A DNA stretch of 64,000 nt, from positions 310,001 to 374,000 of the forward strand of contig CAWJLG010000008.1 of assembly GCA_963843595.1 (NCBI GenBank), written 5' to 3'. Shown in pieces: positions 15,697 to 26,943 of this stretch (position 1 is its first letter; every line of letters starts with the position of its first letter). The stretch is from CAIWHR01 sp963843595 (GTDB lineage: Bacteria > Pseudomonadota > Gammaproteobacteria > Burkholderiales > Casimicrobiaceae). The translations under genes were made by a program, and so were the position numbers. The notes beneath the pieces were generated by a model. The model saw only the letters and a program-made list of their open reading frames with translations. It had not been told where the DNA came from and made no database searches.

Positions 15697-17037
15697 GTGA
15701 GCACGCTCCAGATCGGCCTCCTCTACGGCGGCGCGACGTTCGTCCTGCTGTTTTCCGGAATGCCGATCGCGTTCGCCGTCGGCGGCGTCGCGCTCGCGTT
15801 CATGTTCGCACTGATGCCGGCGGCGAACATCGGGCTCGTCGCGGAGACGATCTATTCCGAGCTCGACAACTTCACGCTGCTCACGATCCCGCTGTTCGTG
15901 CTGATGGGCGCGGCGATCGGCAAGTCGCGCGCCGGCGAGGACCTGTATTCGTCGCTCAACCGCTGGCTCTCGCGCGTGCCCGGGGGCCTCGGTGTCGCCA
16001 ACGTACTCGCCTGCAGCGTGTTCGCGGCGATGTGCGGCAGTTCGCCGGCGACATGTTCGGCGATCGGCAGCTCGGGGATTCCGCAGATGCGTGCGCGCGG
16101 CTATTCGGAGGCGCTCGCGACAGGCCTCATCGCCGCCGGCGGCACGCTCGGCATCCTGATCCCGCCGTCGCTGACGCTCATCCTGTACGGGCTCGCCGCC
16201 GAGCAGTCGATCGGCAAGCTGTTCATGGCGGGCGTCGGACCGGGACTGCTGCTGACGGCGATGTTCATCGCATGGACGGTATTCCGCTACCGACGCGACC
16301 GTCAGAGCGCCGCGCGTGCCGCCGCCGCTGGCGGGATCACGCTGCCCGCAGAGGAGCATTTCACGTGGGGCGAGCGGCTGGAGACGCTGCCGCGCTTCGT
16401 TCCGTTCCTCGTGGTGATCGCGCTGATCATGGTCGCGCTGTACGGCGGCTGGGCAACGCCGTCCGAGGTTGCCGGCATCGGTGCGGCCGCGTCGCTGGCG
16501 ATGGTCGTGCTGATCTACCGCTGCTATCGCTGGGCGGACCTGCGGACGATCCTCGGCGGCACGGTCCGTGAGTCGTGCATGGTCATGCTGATCATCGCGA
16601 TGAGCTTCCTGTACACGTACGTGATGAGTTACCTGCACGTGACGCAGAGCGCCGCCGAGTGGCTGACCGCGCTTCCGCTTTCGAAGTGGGCGTTCTTCTT
16701 CTGGGTCAATGTGCTGCTGATCATGCTCGGCTTCTTCCTGCCGCCGGTGGCCATCATCCTGATGGTGACGCCGGTGCTGCTGCCGGCGCTGAAGGCGCAC
16801 GATTTCGATCTGATCTGGTTCGGCGTCATCATGACGGTACTGATGGAGATGGGGCTCATCCATCCACCGGTCGGCCTCAACCTGTTCGTGATCAACGGGA
16901 TCGCGCCCGACATTCCGCTGCGCAAGATCGTTTGGGGTGTGCTGCCGTTCCTCGTGCTGATGGTGATTGCGATCGTGCTGCTGTGCGTATTCCCGTCCAT
17001 TGCCACCTGGCTGCCGGCCAACTATCAGGGGAAATAG
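15697..17037 (+). CDS. dctM: TRAP transporter large permease subunit DctM
   Basis: A 446-residue permease with about twelve hydrophobic segments, the ion-coupled channel of the TRAP system. Family blocks: FTLLTIPLFVLMGAAIGKS, ACSVFAAMCGSSPATCSAIGS, GTLGILIPPS, and MEMGLIHPPVGLNLFVINGI. I chose GTG at 15697 because GGAGG lies six bases upstream and it begins the conserved N-terminus. It completes the dctPQM operon and converges on glycerate kinase. Confidence 0.92.
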   Translation: MSTLQIGLLYGGATFVLLFSGMPIAFAVGGVALAFMFALMPAANIGLVAETIYSELDNFTLLTIPLFVLMGAAIGKSRAGEDLYSSLNRWLSRVPGGLGVANVLACSVFAAMCGSSPATCSAIGSSGIPQMRARGYSEALATGLIAAGGTLGILIPPSLTLILYGLAAEQSIGKLFMAGVGPGLLLTAMFIAWTVFRYRRDRQSAARAAAAGGITLPAEEHFTWGERLETLPRFVPFLVVIALIMVALYGGWATPSEVAGIGAAASLAMVVLIYRCYRWADLRTILGGTVRESCMVMLIIAMSFLYTYVMSYLHVTQSAAEWLTALPLSKWAFFFWVNVLLIMLGFFLPPVAIILMVTPVLLPALKAHDFDLIWFGVIMTVLMEMGLIHPPVGLNLFVINGIAPDIPLRKIVWGVLPFLVLMVIAIVLLCVFPSIATWLPANYQGK

Positions 17038-17075
17038 GGGCACACGGCGGCGTGTCCAGCCGGCGCGTCCGCATG

Positions 17076-18239
17076 CTAACGCCGTCCGGCCGCGAACACG
17101 CGCGCGACCTGCTCCGCACGGTCCGCGAGCAGCGCGTCGGCGCCGGCGATGCATTCGGCGAGCGTCGCCGGACCGGCGGGCAGCGCAATGCAGCCGTCGA
17201 ACGTGCGGCCGAGCTCCGCAAGCGCGGCCGGATCGACGGCGCCGGAAAGCAGGGTGACCGGGACGCCCTTCACACGCGCCTTTTCCGCGACGACGAAGGG
17301 CGCCTTGCGCAGCAGGGTCTGCGCGTCGCTGCGCCCTTCACCGGTGATCGCCCAGTCGGCGCCCGCGAGCGCATCGTCGAGTCCGATCCGCTGGGCGACG
17401 ACTTCGGCGCCGGAGCGGAACACGCCGCCGGTCAACTGCAGCGCGAAGCCGAGCCCACCCGCAGCGCCGGCGCCCGGATTCGCCGCGGCGCTCCGGCCGA
17501 GGGCGTGCTCGGCGAGCACCGCGAAATGCGCGAGCGCGGCGTCGTAGCGTGCGACGTCGTCCGCGTCGACACCTTTCTGCGGACCGAAGATCGCCGTCGC
17601 GCCACGCGTGCCGCAAAGCGGGTTGTTCACGTCCGACATGATGGTGATCGACGATTGCGCGAGCCGCGGGTCCAGCGCCGAGGCCCCGACCGTGGCGACG
17701 CTCGCGAGCGCGTCGGGCACCGGTGGCACGGACCGGCCTGCGGCGTCGGACAGGGAAAGGCCGAGTGCCGCCAGCATCCCGGCGCCGCCGTCGTTGGTGC
17801 TGCTGCCGCCCAGGCCGACGAGAAAATGCCGGATGCCGGCGTCGAGCAGTGCGCGGATCAGCTCACCGACGCCGCGCGTCGACCGCGCGCCGACCGGGAC
17901 CCGCATCCCTGCCGGATCGGTGATGCCGACGACCTGCGCGACTTCGATGACGGCGGTCTTTCCGTCACGCCCATCGAGCAACCCCCATGCCGCCGTGGTG
18001 GGCGCGCCGCCCGCACCGGCGACGGTGTGAATTTGCCGTCGCCCCTCCGCACCGACCGCGGCCAGCACGGCGTCGAGCGTTCCCTCGCCGCCGTCGGCCA
18101 TCGGCCGCGCGCGGATGTCCGCGTCGGGCCACACCCGGCCGAGCCCGCGTGCGATTGCCGCGCAAACGGCGGGCGCGTCGAGCGAGCCCTTGAACGAATC
18201 GGGAGCGACGACGATGACGGGCGGGTGAGCTGCCGGCAT
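17076..18239 (-). CDS. glxK: Glycerate kinase (GarK/GlxK family)
   Basis: A 387-residue type II glycerate kinase that phosphorylates D-glycerate, probably to 2-phosphoglycerate, in glyoxylate or glycerate use. The N-terminus VIVVAPDSFKGSLDA, then RPMADGGEGTLDAV, VGLGGSSTNDGGAGML and GAAGGLGFAL define the family. It is divergent from a DUF3530 hydrolase with only about 33 bases between starts. No other glyoxylate-pathway genes are nearby. Confidence 0.92.
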   Translation of the reverse strand: MPAAHPPVIVVAPDSFKGSLDAPAVCAAIARGLGRVWPDADIRARPMADGGEGTLDAVLAAVGAEGRRQIHTVAGAGGAPTTAAWGLLDGRDGKTAVIEVAQVVGITDPAGMRVPVGARSTRGVGELIRALLDAGIRHFLVGLGGSSTNDGGAGMLAALGLSLSDAAGRSVPPVPDALASVATVGASALDPRLAQSSITIMSDVNNPLCGTRGATAIFGPQKGVDADDVARYDAALAHFAVLAEHALGRSAAANPGAGAAGGLGFALQLTGGVFRSGAEVVAQRIGLDDALAGADWAITGEGRSDAQTLLRKAPFVVAEKARVKGVPVTLLSGAVDPAALAELGRTFDGCIALPAGPATLAECIAGADALLADRAEQVARVFAAGRR

Positions 18240-18272
18240 GGCGTATGATTTTCCGATGGAGCTTCGGACGAG

Positions 18273-19070
18273 ATGCTAGCAGCCCCTGCGGTGTCGTGGC
18301 GCGATCGCATGCGGCGGCTCGTGTCGTGGCTGCTCGTGGCTGCGCTGCTCGCTGGCGCTGCCTGCTCGTTCGCAGCCGATGCGGCGGACTATGCGCGCGA
18401 GGAGCGCTGGGCGCAGGAGGTGGTGCCTTCGCTTGTCGTCGGTGACGCGATCTGGCTCGCCACGCCGGCGCGACCGAAAGTGCTCGCGATTCTGACCGAG
18501 GCCGCCGGCACTGCGAAGGGCGCGGTGGTGGTCGTCCATGGTCTGGGGGTGCATCCCGATTTCGGCCTCGTCGGCGGCGTGCGCACGGGCCTCGCCGAGG
18601 CCGGGTTCACGACCATCGCGGTGCAGATGCCGGTGCTCGCGGCCGACGCGCCGCGCGACGACTACCGCGCGACGTTTCCGGAAGCCGGAGACCGGATCGC
18701 CGCCGCGGTCGCGTTGGTCCGTGCGCGCGGTGCCGCGCGTGTTGCGGTCGTGTCGCACAGCATGGGCGCGGCGATGGCGAATGCCTATCTTGCGCGTCCG
18801 GGCGCGGCGAAGATCGACGCCTGGGTTCCGGTCGGCATGTTCGGCGACTTCGACGTGTCGCCGGGCGAGCCGGTGCTCGATGTCCTGGCGCAGAACGAGA
18901 TCCCGGCGGTGCGCGAAAGCGCGCCCGGCCGCGTCGCGCACCTGCCCCGGGACGGCTGTTCGCGCCAGATCACGATCGGCGGGGCTGACCACTATTTCGA
19001 GTCCCGGCAGAACGAGCTAACTGCGGCAATCGCCGCGTTCCTCGAGCGAGCGTTTGCGGGGCGCTGTTGA
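18273..19070 (+). CDS. DUF3530 alpha/beta-hydrolase-like exported protein
   Basis: A 265-residue secreted protein: a signal peptide ending near SFAADA, then an alpha/beta-hydrolase fold with a VVVVHGLGVHPD oxyanion-type strand and a nucleophile elbow SHSMGAA. A late GGADHYF could supply the catalytic His. It matches the proteobacterial DUF3530 family, whose substrates are unknown. The ATG at 18273 follows a -10-like TATGAT by a short leader; ATG 18309 is an alternative start that trims the n-region. Its 3' end faces tsaC. Confidence 0.8.
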   Translation: MLAAPAVSWRDRMRRLVSWLLVAALLAGAACSFAADAADYAREERWAQEVVPSLVVGDAIWLATPARPKVLAILTEAAGTAKGAVVVVHGLGVHPDFGLVGGVRTGLAEAGFTTIAVQMPVLAADAPRDDYRATFPEAGDRIAAAVALVRARGAARVAVVSHSMGAAMANAYLARPGAAKIDAWVPVGMFGDFDVSPGEPVLDVLAQNEIPAVRESAPGRVAHLPRDGCSRQITIGGADHYFESRQNELTAAIAAFLERAFAGRC

Positions 19071-19110
19071 GGCCCCGGAGGCGACCGGCGCGACGTGATA
19101 CGCATCGCGG

Positions 19111-20109
19111 TCAGTCGCGATCGTCGTCGCTCCCGTGCGTGGCGCGCGCGAGGCGATCGCTGACGGCGTCCCACGCCGGCTCCGCTGGCGGCGCTTCGAT
19201 GAGGATTTCGTCGGCGTGCGCCGCGTCGAGCGTGCGCAGGTTCGCGTAGAGGTCGTGCGCGTACGCGTCCGGCGTCGAAGGCGCCGTGATCCACGCGCCG
19301 CTGAAGTCGGCCGGCCGGGCCGCCGCCCGCGCGAGCACCGCGACGTTCTCGTCGCGTTCCTGCCGACGCAGGATTTCGAGGTGCAGCGCGCCCGGACTCG
19401 CCAGCGTCGCACGCGTCATTGGTGCGTAGTGCGACGCGAGCGTACCGGAGGCACGCGGGGCTCCGGTCGTGTCGGGGGCGCGTGGCGGGCGCCCCAGGAC
19501 CTGCGCGAGCGCGGCGGCGTCGATGACTCCCGGCCGCAGCAGCACCGGGTCCGTGGCGACGAAGGCCACGATCGTCGATTCGATGCCGACGGCGCAGGCG
19601 CCGCCGTCGAGAATGAGCGCGAGCGCATCGCCGAGATCGTCGGCAACGTGCCGCGCCGTCGTCGGCGAGATGCGACCGAAACGGTTCGCCGACGGTGCCG
19701 CGATGCCGTCCGCGAACGCGGTGAGCAAGGCGCGCGCGACCGGATGTGACGGTACGCGCAGGCCGACGCTGTCCTGGCCCCCGGTGACGATGTCGTCGAC
19801 GTCGGCGCGCCGCGGCAGGATCAGCGTCAGCGGTCCGGGCCAGAACGCGGCGGCGAGCCGACGCGCGCCTTCCGGGACCGTGCGCGCCCAGGCTTCCATG
19901 TCGTCCGAGGTCGCGAGGTGGACGATCACCGGATGATCCGCCGGCCGTCCCTTCGCCGCGAAGATCGTGCGCACGGCGTCCGCGTTTCTGGCGTCCGCGC
20001 CGAGTCCGTAGACGGTCTCCGTGGGAAAGCCGACGAGTTCTCCCGCGCGCAGTGCCGACACGGCGCGCGCGATCGCGGCGGGCGTGGCTTGCTCGATGCG
20101 CGCGGTCAT
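19111..20109 (-). CDS. tsaC: L-threonylcarbamoyladenylate synthase (Sua5/TsaC)
   Basis: A 332-residue long-form (Sua5-type) enzyme making threonylcarbamoyl-AMP for the t6A37 tRNA modification. The YrdC domain has LVGFPTETVYGLGADA, KGRPADHPVIVHLA and SANRFGRISPT. After a linker (about 210-240) comes the Sua5 C-terminal domain, so it is the two-domain type rather than short TsaC. It is divergent from metK. Confidence 0.93.
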   Translation of the reverse strand: MTARIEQATPAAIARAVSALRAGELVGFPTETVYGLGADARNADAVRTIFAAKGRPADHPVIVHLATSDDMEAWARTVPEGARRLAAAFWPGPLTLILPRRADVDDIVTGGQDSVGLRVPSHPVARALLTAFADGIAAPSANRFGRISPTTARHVADDLGDALALILDGGACAVGIESTIVAFVATDPVLLRPGVIDAAALAQVLGRPPRAPDTTGAPRASGTLASHYAPMTRATLASPGALHLEILRRQERDENVAVLARAAARPADFSGAWITAPSTPDAYAHDLYANLRTLDAAHADEILIEAPPAEPAWDAVSDRLARATHGSDDDRD

Positions 20110-20161
20110 GGGGAGGGTCCGGGGCCGGAGTCCGGCAAGGCGTCGGGGCGGGGGCGAAATC

Positions 20162-20170
20162 TGCTAGAAT
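20162..20170 (+). promoter_or_regulatory. Extended -10 element for metK
   Basis: TGCTAGAAT matches the extended -10 pattern TGnTAnAAT. It lies 99 bases upstream of the metK start. The leader between them is G+C-rich, with no riboswitch I can recognise. Confidence 0.5.
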
Positions 20171-20269
20171 TCAAGCTTTTGCGATGCGCCGCGGGCAGGG
20201 CGGCCGGGCCGCCGGCACAGGCGAGCCGCGCGCGGCGGTGTGCGCAACTCGAACGAGGCTGATACGGCA

Positions 20270-21436
<1,167 letters not shown>

Positions 21437-21496
21437 GCCGCGCGGGTCGCCCGCTTCCGCGCGGCGCCGGATCCGCGCCGGCGCGCACCTAGACCG

Positions 21497-21985
21497 ATGT
21501 CGGTACCGGATATCGCTCACCTTCGCCGACGCCTCGCGTCGCGCTTCGACGCCGGTTGCTGGATGGGGCTCATCGTGCGTGCAATCCCGGCGCGCGAGGC
21601 TCCGGACGACGGCAGGATGGTGCGGACGCCCGATCACTACCTCGGCGCGGCGTGGCCGCCCGTACGCGACGCGCCCGTGCGCTGGCCGGAAGCGGTGGTC
21701 GTCGGCTCGCCGTCGCCGGATCACGCCCTCGCCGAGCTCTTTCGCCACCTGCCCGCGGACGGGCGGCTCTATCTCGCCGGCGTCGACGACGTCGACGCGG
21801 CGCTCGCGGCCGAGATCCTCCTCGCGGCCGACCGCAATCTCGAGCCGTATCAGCGCGAGGCGCTTGCCGCCTTCATCACGGCGGAGCGCGATCGCGTGCG
21901 CGGCGCCATCGCCGACCGGTATTCGGACCGCGACCCTGGGTTCGAGCGCTTTCGCGAGCGCGTGCTCGGCACGCCGCCGCGCTGA
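21497..21985 (+). CDS. Hypothetical protein (162 aa)
   Basis: An unrecognised soluble protein between metK and an Old Yellow Enzyme gene. It is acidic-and-Arg-rich with no signal peptide or membrane segment. Visible features are a central VRWPEAVVVGSPSPDHALAEL stretch and a helical C-terminal half (EAALAAFITAERDRV-like). Codon composition agrees with neighbouring real genes and the ATG opens right after the metK spacer. No function is proposed. Confidence 0.65.
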   Translation: MSVPDIAHLRRRLASRFDAGCWMGLIVRAIPAREAPDDGRMVRTPDHYLGAAWPPVRDAPVRWPEAVVVGSPSPDHALAELFRHLPADGRLYLAGVDDVDAALAAEILLAADRNLEPYQREALAAFITAERDRVRGAIADRYSDRDPGFERFRERVLGTPPR

Positions 21986-22037
21986 GCGTGCTGTCGGCGC
22001 TCCATCCCGATCACATCGCCATTCCCCGGAGATTGCC

Positions 22038-23150
22038 GTGCATCTGTTCGACCCGTTCCCGCTGTCCGGCGTCAAGCTTGCGAATCGCATCGTCGTCTCG
22101 CCGATGTGTCAGTACTCGGCGGACGAGGGCCGAGCGACCGACTGGCACCTCATTCACTGGGGCCAGCTCCTGTTGTCCGGTGCCGGCATGCTGACTATCG
22201 AGGCAACGGCCGTCACCGCGGACGGCCGGATCACACCGGGCTGTCTGGGACTCTGGGACGACGCGACCGGCCAGGCGCTCGGCGATGTGCTCGGCCGCGC
22301 GCGGCGGCGGGCGCCGCCGATGCCGGTGGCGATCCAGCTTGCCCATGCGGGACGCAAGGGGTCATCGCAACGGCCGTGGGAGGGAGGCATGCAGATTCCC
22401 CTTGCCACGGGTGGCTGGACACCGTTTGCGCCGTCCGCGGTGCCGCATGCCGCGGGCGAGACACCGCCCGCGGCGCTCGACGCGGCCGGGCTCGCGCGTG
22501 TGCGTGACGCGTTTGTCGCCGCGGCACGTCGCGCGCTTGAGTTCGGCATAAACGCGGTGGAACTGCATTTCGCGCACGGCTACCTGCTGCACGAATTCCT
22601 GTCGCCGCTCGCGAACCGCCGTGGCGACGCCTACGGCGGGAGTTTCGACAATCGCGTGCGCTTTCCGCTCGAGGTGTTCGACGCCGTGCGCGCCGTGTGG
22701 CCCGCGGGTCGACCGCTGGGTGTCCGCGTGTCGGCCACCGACTGGGTCGACGGCGGCTGGACGCTGGAGGAGGCGGTCGAGCTGGCGCGGCGACTTGCCG
22801 CGCGCGGCTGCGACTGGATCGACGTGTCGAGCGGCGGCGTGTCGCCGGCGCAGAAGATTCCGAGCCAGCCGGGGATTCACGTCCCGTTCGCGCGCGAGAT
22901 CCGGCGCGCCTCGGGAATGACGACCATGGCGGTCGGGCTCATCACCGAGGCCCGTCAGGCCGAGGCGATCGTCGCGGCCGGCGATGCCGACCTGATCGCG
23001 CTTGCGCGCGCGTTCCTGCGCGATCCGCGCTGGGCCTGGCGCGCCGCCGCCGAGCTGGGCGCGAAGGTGCGCGGCGTGCCGCAATACGCGCGGTCGCTGA
23101 CCAAGGAAATGGCCGGCATCTTCGGCGACTTGCGCATCGGGCAGCGCTGA
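22038..23150 (+). CDS. Old Yellow Enzyme family NADH:flavin oxidoreductase (YqjM-like)
   Basis: A 370-residue FMN TIM-barrel ene-reductase. N-terminal VVSPMCQYSADEG carries the YqjM-type cysteine that tunes the flavin. Then QLAHAGRKGS, AVELHFAHGYLLHEFLSP, NRRGDAYGGSFDNRVRF, and the C-terminal ADLIALARAFLRDPRWAWR phosphate-binding end. I chose the GTG at 22038 because GGAG lies six bases upstream and the family N-terminus starts there. It reduces activated C=C bonds in vitro; the physiological substrate is unknown. Confidence 0.92.
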   Translation: MHLFDPFPLSGVKLANRIVVSPMCQYSADEGRATDWHLIHWGQLLLSGAGMLTIEATAVTADGRITPGCLGLWDDATGQALGDVLGRARRRAPPMPVAIQLAHAGRKGSSQRPWEGGMQIPLATGGWTPFAPSAVPHAAGETPPAALDAAGLARVRDAFVAAARRALEFGINAVELHFAHGYLLHEFLSPLANRRGDAYGGSFDNRVRFPLEVFDAVRAVWPAGRPLGVRVSATDWVDGGWTLEEAVELARRLAARGCDWIDVSSGGVSPAQKIPSQPGIHVPFAREIRRASGMTTMAVGLITEARQAEAIVAAGDADLIALARAFLRDPRWAWRAAAELGAKVRGVPQYARSLTKEMAGIFGDLRIGQR

Positions 23151-23280
23151 CGGCGGAGCGCCTGCACCGTTCGGGCGCCTGCCAACCCGATCCGGGCGCA
23201 CGCCAGGATCCTGCGAGTTCGCTCGGGGCCGCGCGGCGACGCCGGGCGCTCGCTTGCAACCCTTTCATCCGGCAGGGGTT

Positions 23281-23293
23281 TTTGAGGTAGAAT
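23281..23293 (+). promoter_or_regulatory. -10 promoter region for the 42-residue gene
   Basis: TTTGAGGTAGAAT contains a TAGAAT -10 hexamer, 85 bases upstream of the small gene. The same string TTGAGGTAGAATC recurs before ahcY (24221-24233). No strong -35 is visible. Confidence 0.45.
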
Positions 23294-23377
23294 CACATTC
23301 TTTCCGGGGGCCGTTCGCCGGTCGGCATCCGAGCTCGCAATCCAAACGCAATTGCCGCACTGATCAAGGAGAGTCCC

Positions 23378-23506
23378 ATGGCAGAACGTTCCCGCACCCG
23401 CCGCAACACCCTCGAGCGCCGCTGTCTCGGCAAGGCCTACAAGCGTCTGTTCGTCGGCTCGTCGAAGGGTATTTTCAAGATGCTCGAGAAGATCAAGAAG
23501 GCGTAA
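23378..23506 (+). CDS. Small basic protein (42 aa), unrecognised
   Basis: Begins ATG with AAGGAGAG seven bases upstream, one of the best ribosome sites in the window. It encodes MAERSRTRRNTLERRCLG and continues to a Lys-rich end (LEKIKKA). It has an Arg-rich first third and an amphipathic Lys-rich helix, with a net charge strongly positive. A -10 element precedes it and a hairpin (23544-23569) follows, so it looks like its own transcription unit. A much longer frame overlapping it is a G+C artefact. Nucleic-acid or membrane binding is possible from composition; I do not recognise the family. Confidence 0.7.
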   Translation: MAERSRTRRNTLERRCLGKAYKRLFVGSSKGIFKMLEKIKKA

Positions 23507-23543
23507 CGTCCTTCTTCGCGACGCGACAGGCGTCGATAGAACG

Positions 23544-23569
23544 GAAAGGGTCGCGTGCGCGGCCCTTTC
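23544..23569 (+). terminator. Hairpin terminator after the 42-residue gene
   Basis: GAAAGGG at 23544-23550 pairs with CCCTTTC at 23563-23569, extended inward by TCGCG with CGCGG. That gives a near-continuous 12-base stem. Only a short ACTTT follows instead of a long T-tract, so efficiency is uncertain. Confidence 0.5.
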
Positions 23570-23610
23570 ACTTTGGTGAGCACCGCACTGCCCGACCCGA
23601 CTTCCCGCCC

Positions 23611-24162
23611 ATGCCCTTCGCCTACTACGCGCGCCTTTCCGCCGCTCGGCAGCGCATCTATCGCAAGAGCGACGCGATCGAGCGGCTCGACCTGCCGGCG
23701 GGCGTCGCCTTGGGCAGTGCAGTAGCGCGCCTGCGCAACGGGCTCGTCGCCGACGATCGCACCGACGTGCAGAAAGCGGCGCAGGCGATCATCGATCGCC
23801 TCGTCACCGGATATCGTGTCCCGCCGATCCGGGTCCGCGTGCTGGCCTGCCGTCCGGCCGACGAAACCGGAGAACTGCATGGTCTCTACGAGCCCGGCGA
23901 CGGCGGCACGAGCGCGCGGATTACCGTCTGGATGCGTACGGCGGCATTGAAGAAGGTGGTCGCCTTCAGGACGTTCCTGCGCACACTGGTGCACGAGGTG
24001 TGTCACCACCTCGACTACGAGCTGTTCAAGCTTCCCGAGACCTTTCACACCGAGGGTTTTTACCGGCGGGAGTCCACGCTGACCGGGGCGCTGCTGGCAC
24101 AGGAAGCGTCGCCGCTGCCCTCGGATGCGCCGTCGGCGGACCCGCAGCCGCGATTGCTCTGA
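23611..24162 (+). CDS. Metallopeptidase-like protein with HEVCHH motif
   Basis: A 183-residue protein with an LVHEVCHHLDYELF segment at about residues 129-142, an HExxH zinc site like those of SprT/minigluzincin folds. C-terminal to it is a Pro-rich tail (PSDAPSADPQ). The upstream half has VRVLACRPADETGELHGLY and RITVWMRTA, fitting a beta-strand scaffold before the active-site helix. The ATG at 23611 starts the conserved part. No signal peptide is seen, so it is probably cytoplasmic. The substrate is unknown. Confidence 0.72.
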   Translation: MPFAYYARLSAARQRIYRKSDAIERLDLPAGVALGSAVARLRNGLVADDRTDVQKAAQAIIDRLVTGYRVPPIRVRVLACRPADETGELHGLYEPGDGGTSARITVWMRTAALKKVVAFRTFLRTLVHEVCHHLDYELFKLPETFHTEGFYRRESTLTGALLAQEASPLPSDAPSADPQPRLL

Positions 24163-24226
24163 AAAGCGGCGGAAAACGCGGCGCCGTGCTGGTGGGCGCG
24201 TCGCGCCCAACGCGGCGCGATTGAGG

Positions 24227-24232
24227 TAGAAT
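24227..24232 (+). promoter_or_regulatory. -10 element upstream of the SAH riboswitch
   Basis: TAGAAT lies ten bases before the first conserved riboswitch block, the right position for transcription to begin at the aptamer's 5' edge. It shares TTGAGGTAGAATC with the promoter of the 42-residue gene. Confidence 0.5.
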
Positions 24233-24241
24233 CCGCGGCCT

Positions 24242-24332
24242 ACCCCGAGGAGCGTTGCAACAGCCGCCCGTCCATCCGCGACGGTCCGCTGCCAGGCTCG
24301 GGGCCGTCCCATTCGCAACCGCGCTCGTTGAA
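24242..24332 (+). promoter_or_regulatory. S-adenosylhomocysteine (SAH) riboswitch
   Basis: The conserved blocks match the SAH riboswitch: CCCCGAGGAGCGTTGCAAC (from 24243), then GCTGCCAGGCTCGGGG (24288-24303) closing P1, and AACCGCGCTCG (about 24317-24327), whose CGCTC can pair with GAGCG to form the pseudoknot. It is an ON switch: SAH binding raises expression of ahcY, which destroys SAH. About 75 bases of leader remain before the ahcY start. Confidence 0.92.
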
Positions 24333-24407
24333 CCGTGACTCGCGCACGGGGTGACGAGCGGGCGTCCCGCCTTCCCCGCGTCGCGGTCACCAACGATGGA
24401 GTGACCG

Positions 24408-25865
<1,458 letters not shown>

Positions 25866-25998
25866 GTTGCCGTATGTCGACACGGCGTCCCGGATCGCAG
25901 GGGCGTACGGACAGGGTCCGGTTCATGCGACCGGTCGCGCACGCAGGATGTCCCGTTGCTGCGGGTGAGCGGGCCGTGATCCACGCATGGAGGCGCAG

Positions 25999-26922
25999 AT
26001 GAGAATCGTCGTGATGGGTACCGGGGGCGTGGGCGGCTACTTCGGTGCGCGGCTCGCGCAAGGCGGGCACGATGTCGCATTCGTCGCGCGTGGCCGGCAC
26101 CTTGCCGCGATTCGTGAGCGCGGCCTCAGCGTGCGGAGCGCACTGGGCGACGTGCACCTTGCGCACCCGGCGGCGACCGACGATCCCTCCGCGCTTTCGC
26201 CGCCCGATGTCGTGTTCTTCGGGGTCAAGCTCTGGGACACCGAAACGGCAGCGGCACAGATCGCGCCGCTGATCGCGCGCGGGGGCGTGGTCGTTCCGTT
26301 CCAGAACGGCGTCGAAAGCATCGAGCGCATCGCCGCCGTGGTGGGCACCGAGCGCGTCATGGGCGGAACGGCGCATATCGCCGCGACGATCGGCGAACCG
26401 GGGGTGATCGTTCACACGGGAACCATGGCGCGGCTGCGCTTCGGCGCGGTGCTGCCATCCCAGCGGCCGGTGGCCGACGCGCTGGCCGCGGCGTGCAGGA
26501 CCGCCGGCGTGGACGGTGAAGCCGTCGCCGACGTCCGGCAGGCGCTGTGGCAGAAATTCGTGTTTCTGGTCGCGATGTCCGGAACGACGGCGGTCGCACG
26601 CCAGCCGGTCGGTGTGGTGCGTGCGGACCCGGACCTGCGGGCGGTGCTGGAAGCCGCGATGCGCGAGGCGTGGACCGTCGGGCGCGCCCGCGGCATCGCG
26701 CTTGCCGACGATTTCGTGGCGCAGCAGCTGCAATTCGCCGACGGGCTGCCGGCCGAGATGAGATCGTCGATGCTGAACGACCTCGTGGCGGGGAACCGGC
26801 TCGAGGCACCTTGGCTTGCAGGAGCGGTCGCCCGGATGGCCGGCGAGCTGCACGTTGCCGCGCCGGTCAATTCAACGCTGTATGCGGTGCTCAAACCTTG
26901 GTGTGCCGGGTCGGCGCACTGA
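25999..26922 (+). CDS. panE: 2-dehydropantoate 2-reductase (ketopantoate reductase)
   Basis: A 307-residue NADPH-dependent oxidoreductase. Rossmann motif MGTGGVGGYFGARLA at the N-terminus, the active-site Lys region FGVKLWDTE, FQNGVES, and the helical C-terminal domain with LWQKFVFLVAMSG. GGAGG lies five bases before the ATG. It would make pantoate for coenzyme A, but distant PanE paralogues have other substrates. Its place between ahcY and the holin-like gene is unusual, since those two are normally adjacent to metF. Confidence 0.85.
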   Translation: MRIVVMGTGGVGGYFGARLAQGGHDVAFVARGRHLAAIRERGLSVRSALGDVHLAHPAATDDPSALSPPDVVFFGVKLWDTETAAAQIAPLIARGGVVVPFQNGVESIERIAAVVGTERVMGGTAHIAATIGEPGVIVHTGTMARLRFGAVLPSQRPVADALAAACRTAGVDGEAVADVRQALWQKFVFLVAMSGTTAVARQPVGVVRADPDLRAVLEAAMREAWTVGRARGIALADDFVAQQLQFADGLPAEMRSSMLNDLVAGNRLEAPWLAGAVARMAGELHVAAPVNSTLYAVLKPWCAGSAH

Positions 26923-26943
26923 GCTGTCGCAGGGAGGCTCTCG

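Noticed and set aside
17720..17745. Sigma-54-like TGGCACGGACC in glycerate kinase
   Set aside because: It lacks a GC at the right -12 spacing and lies inside a coding region.
16575..18248. A 557-codon plus-strand frame across glycerate kinase
   Set aside because: Arg-rich shadow; the minus strand encodes a full glycerate kinase.
20171..20269. SAM riboswitch in the metK leader
   Set aside because: The leader is only about 90 bases, and no SAM-I, SAM-II or SAM-IV conserved block is visible.
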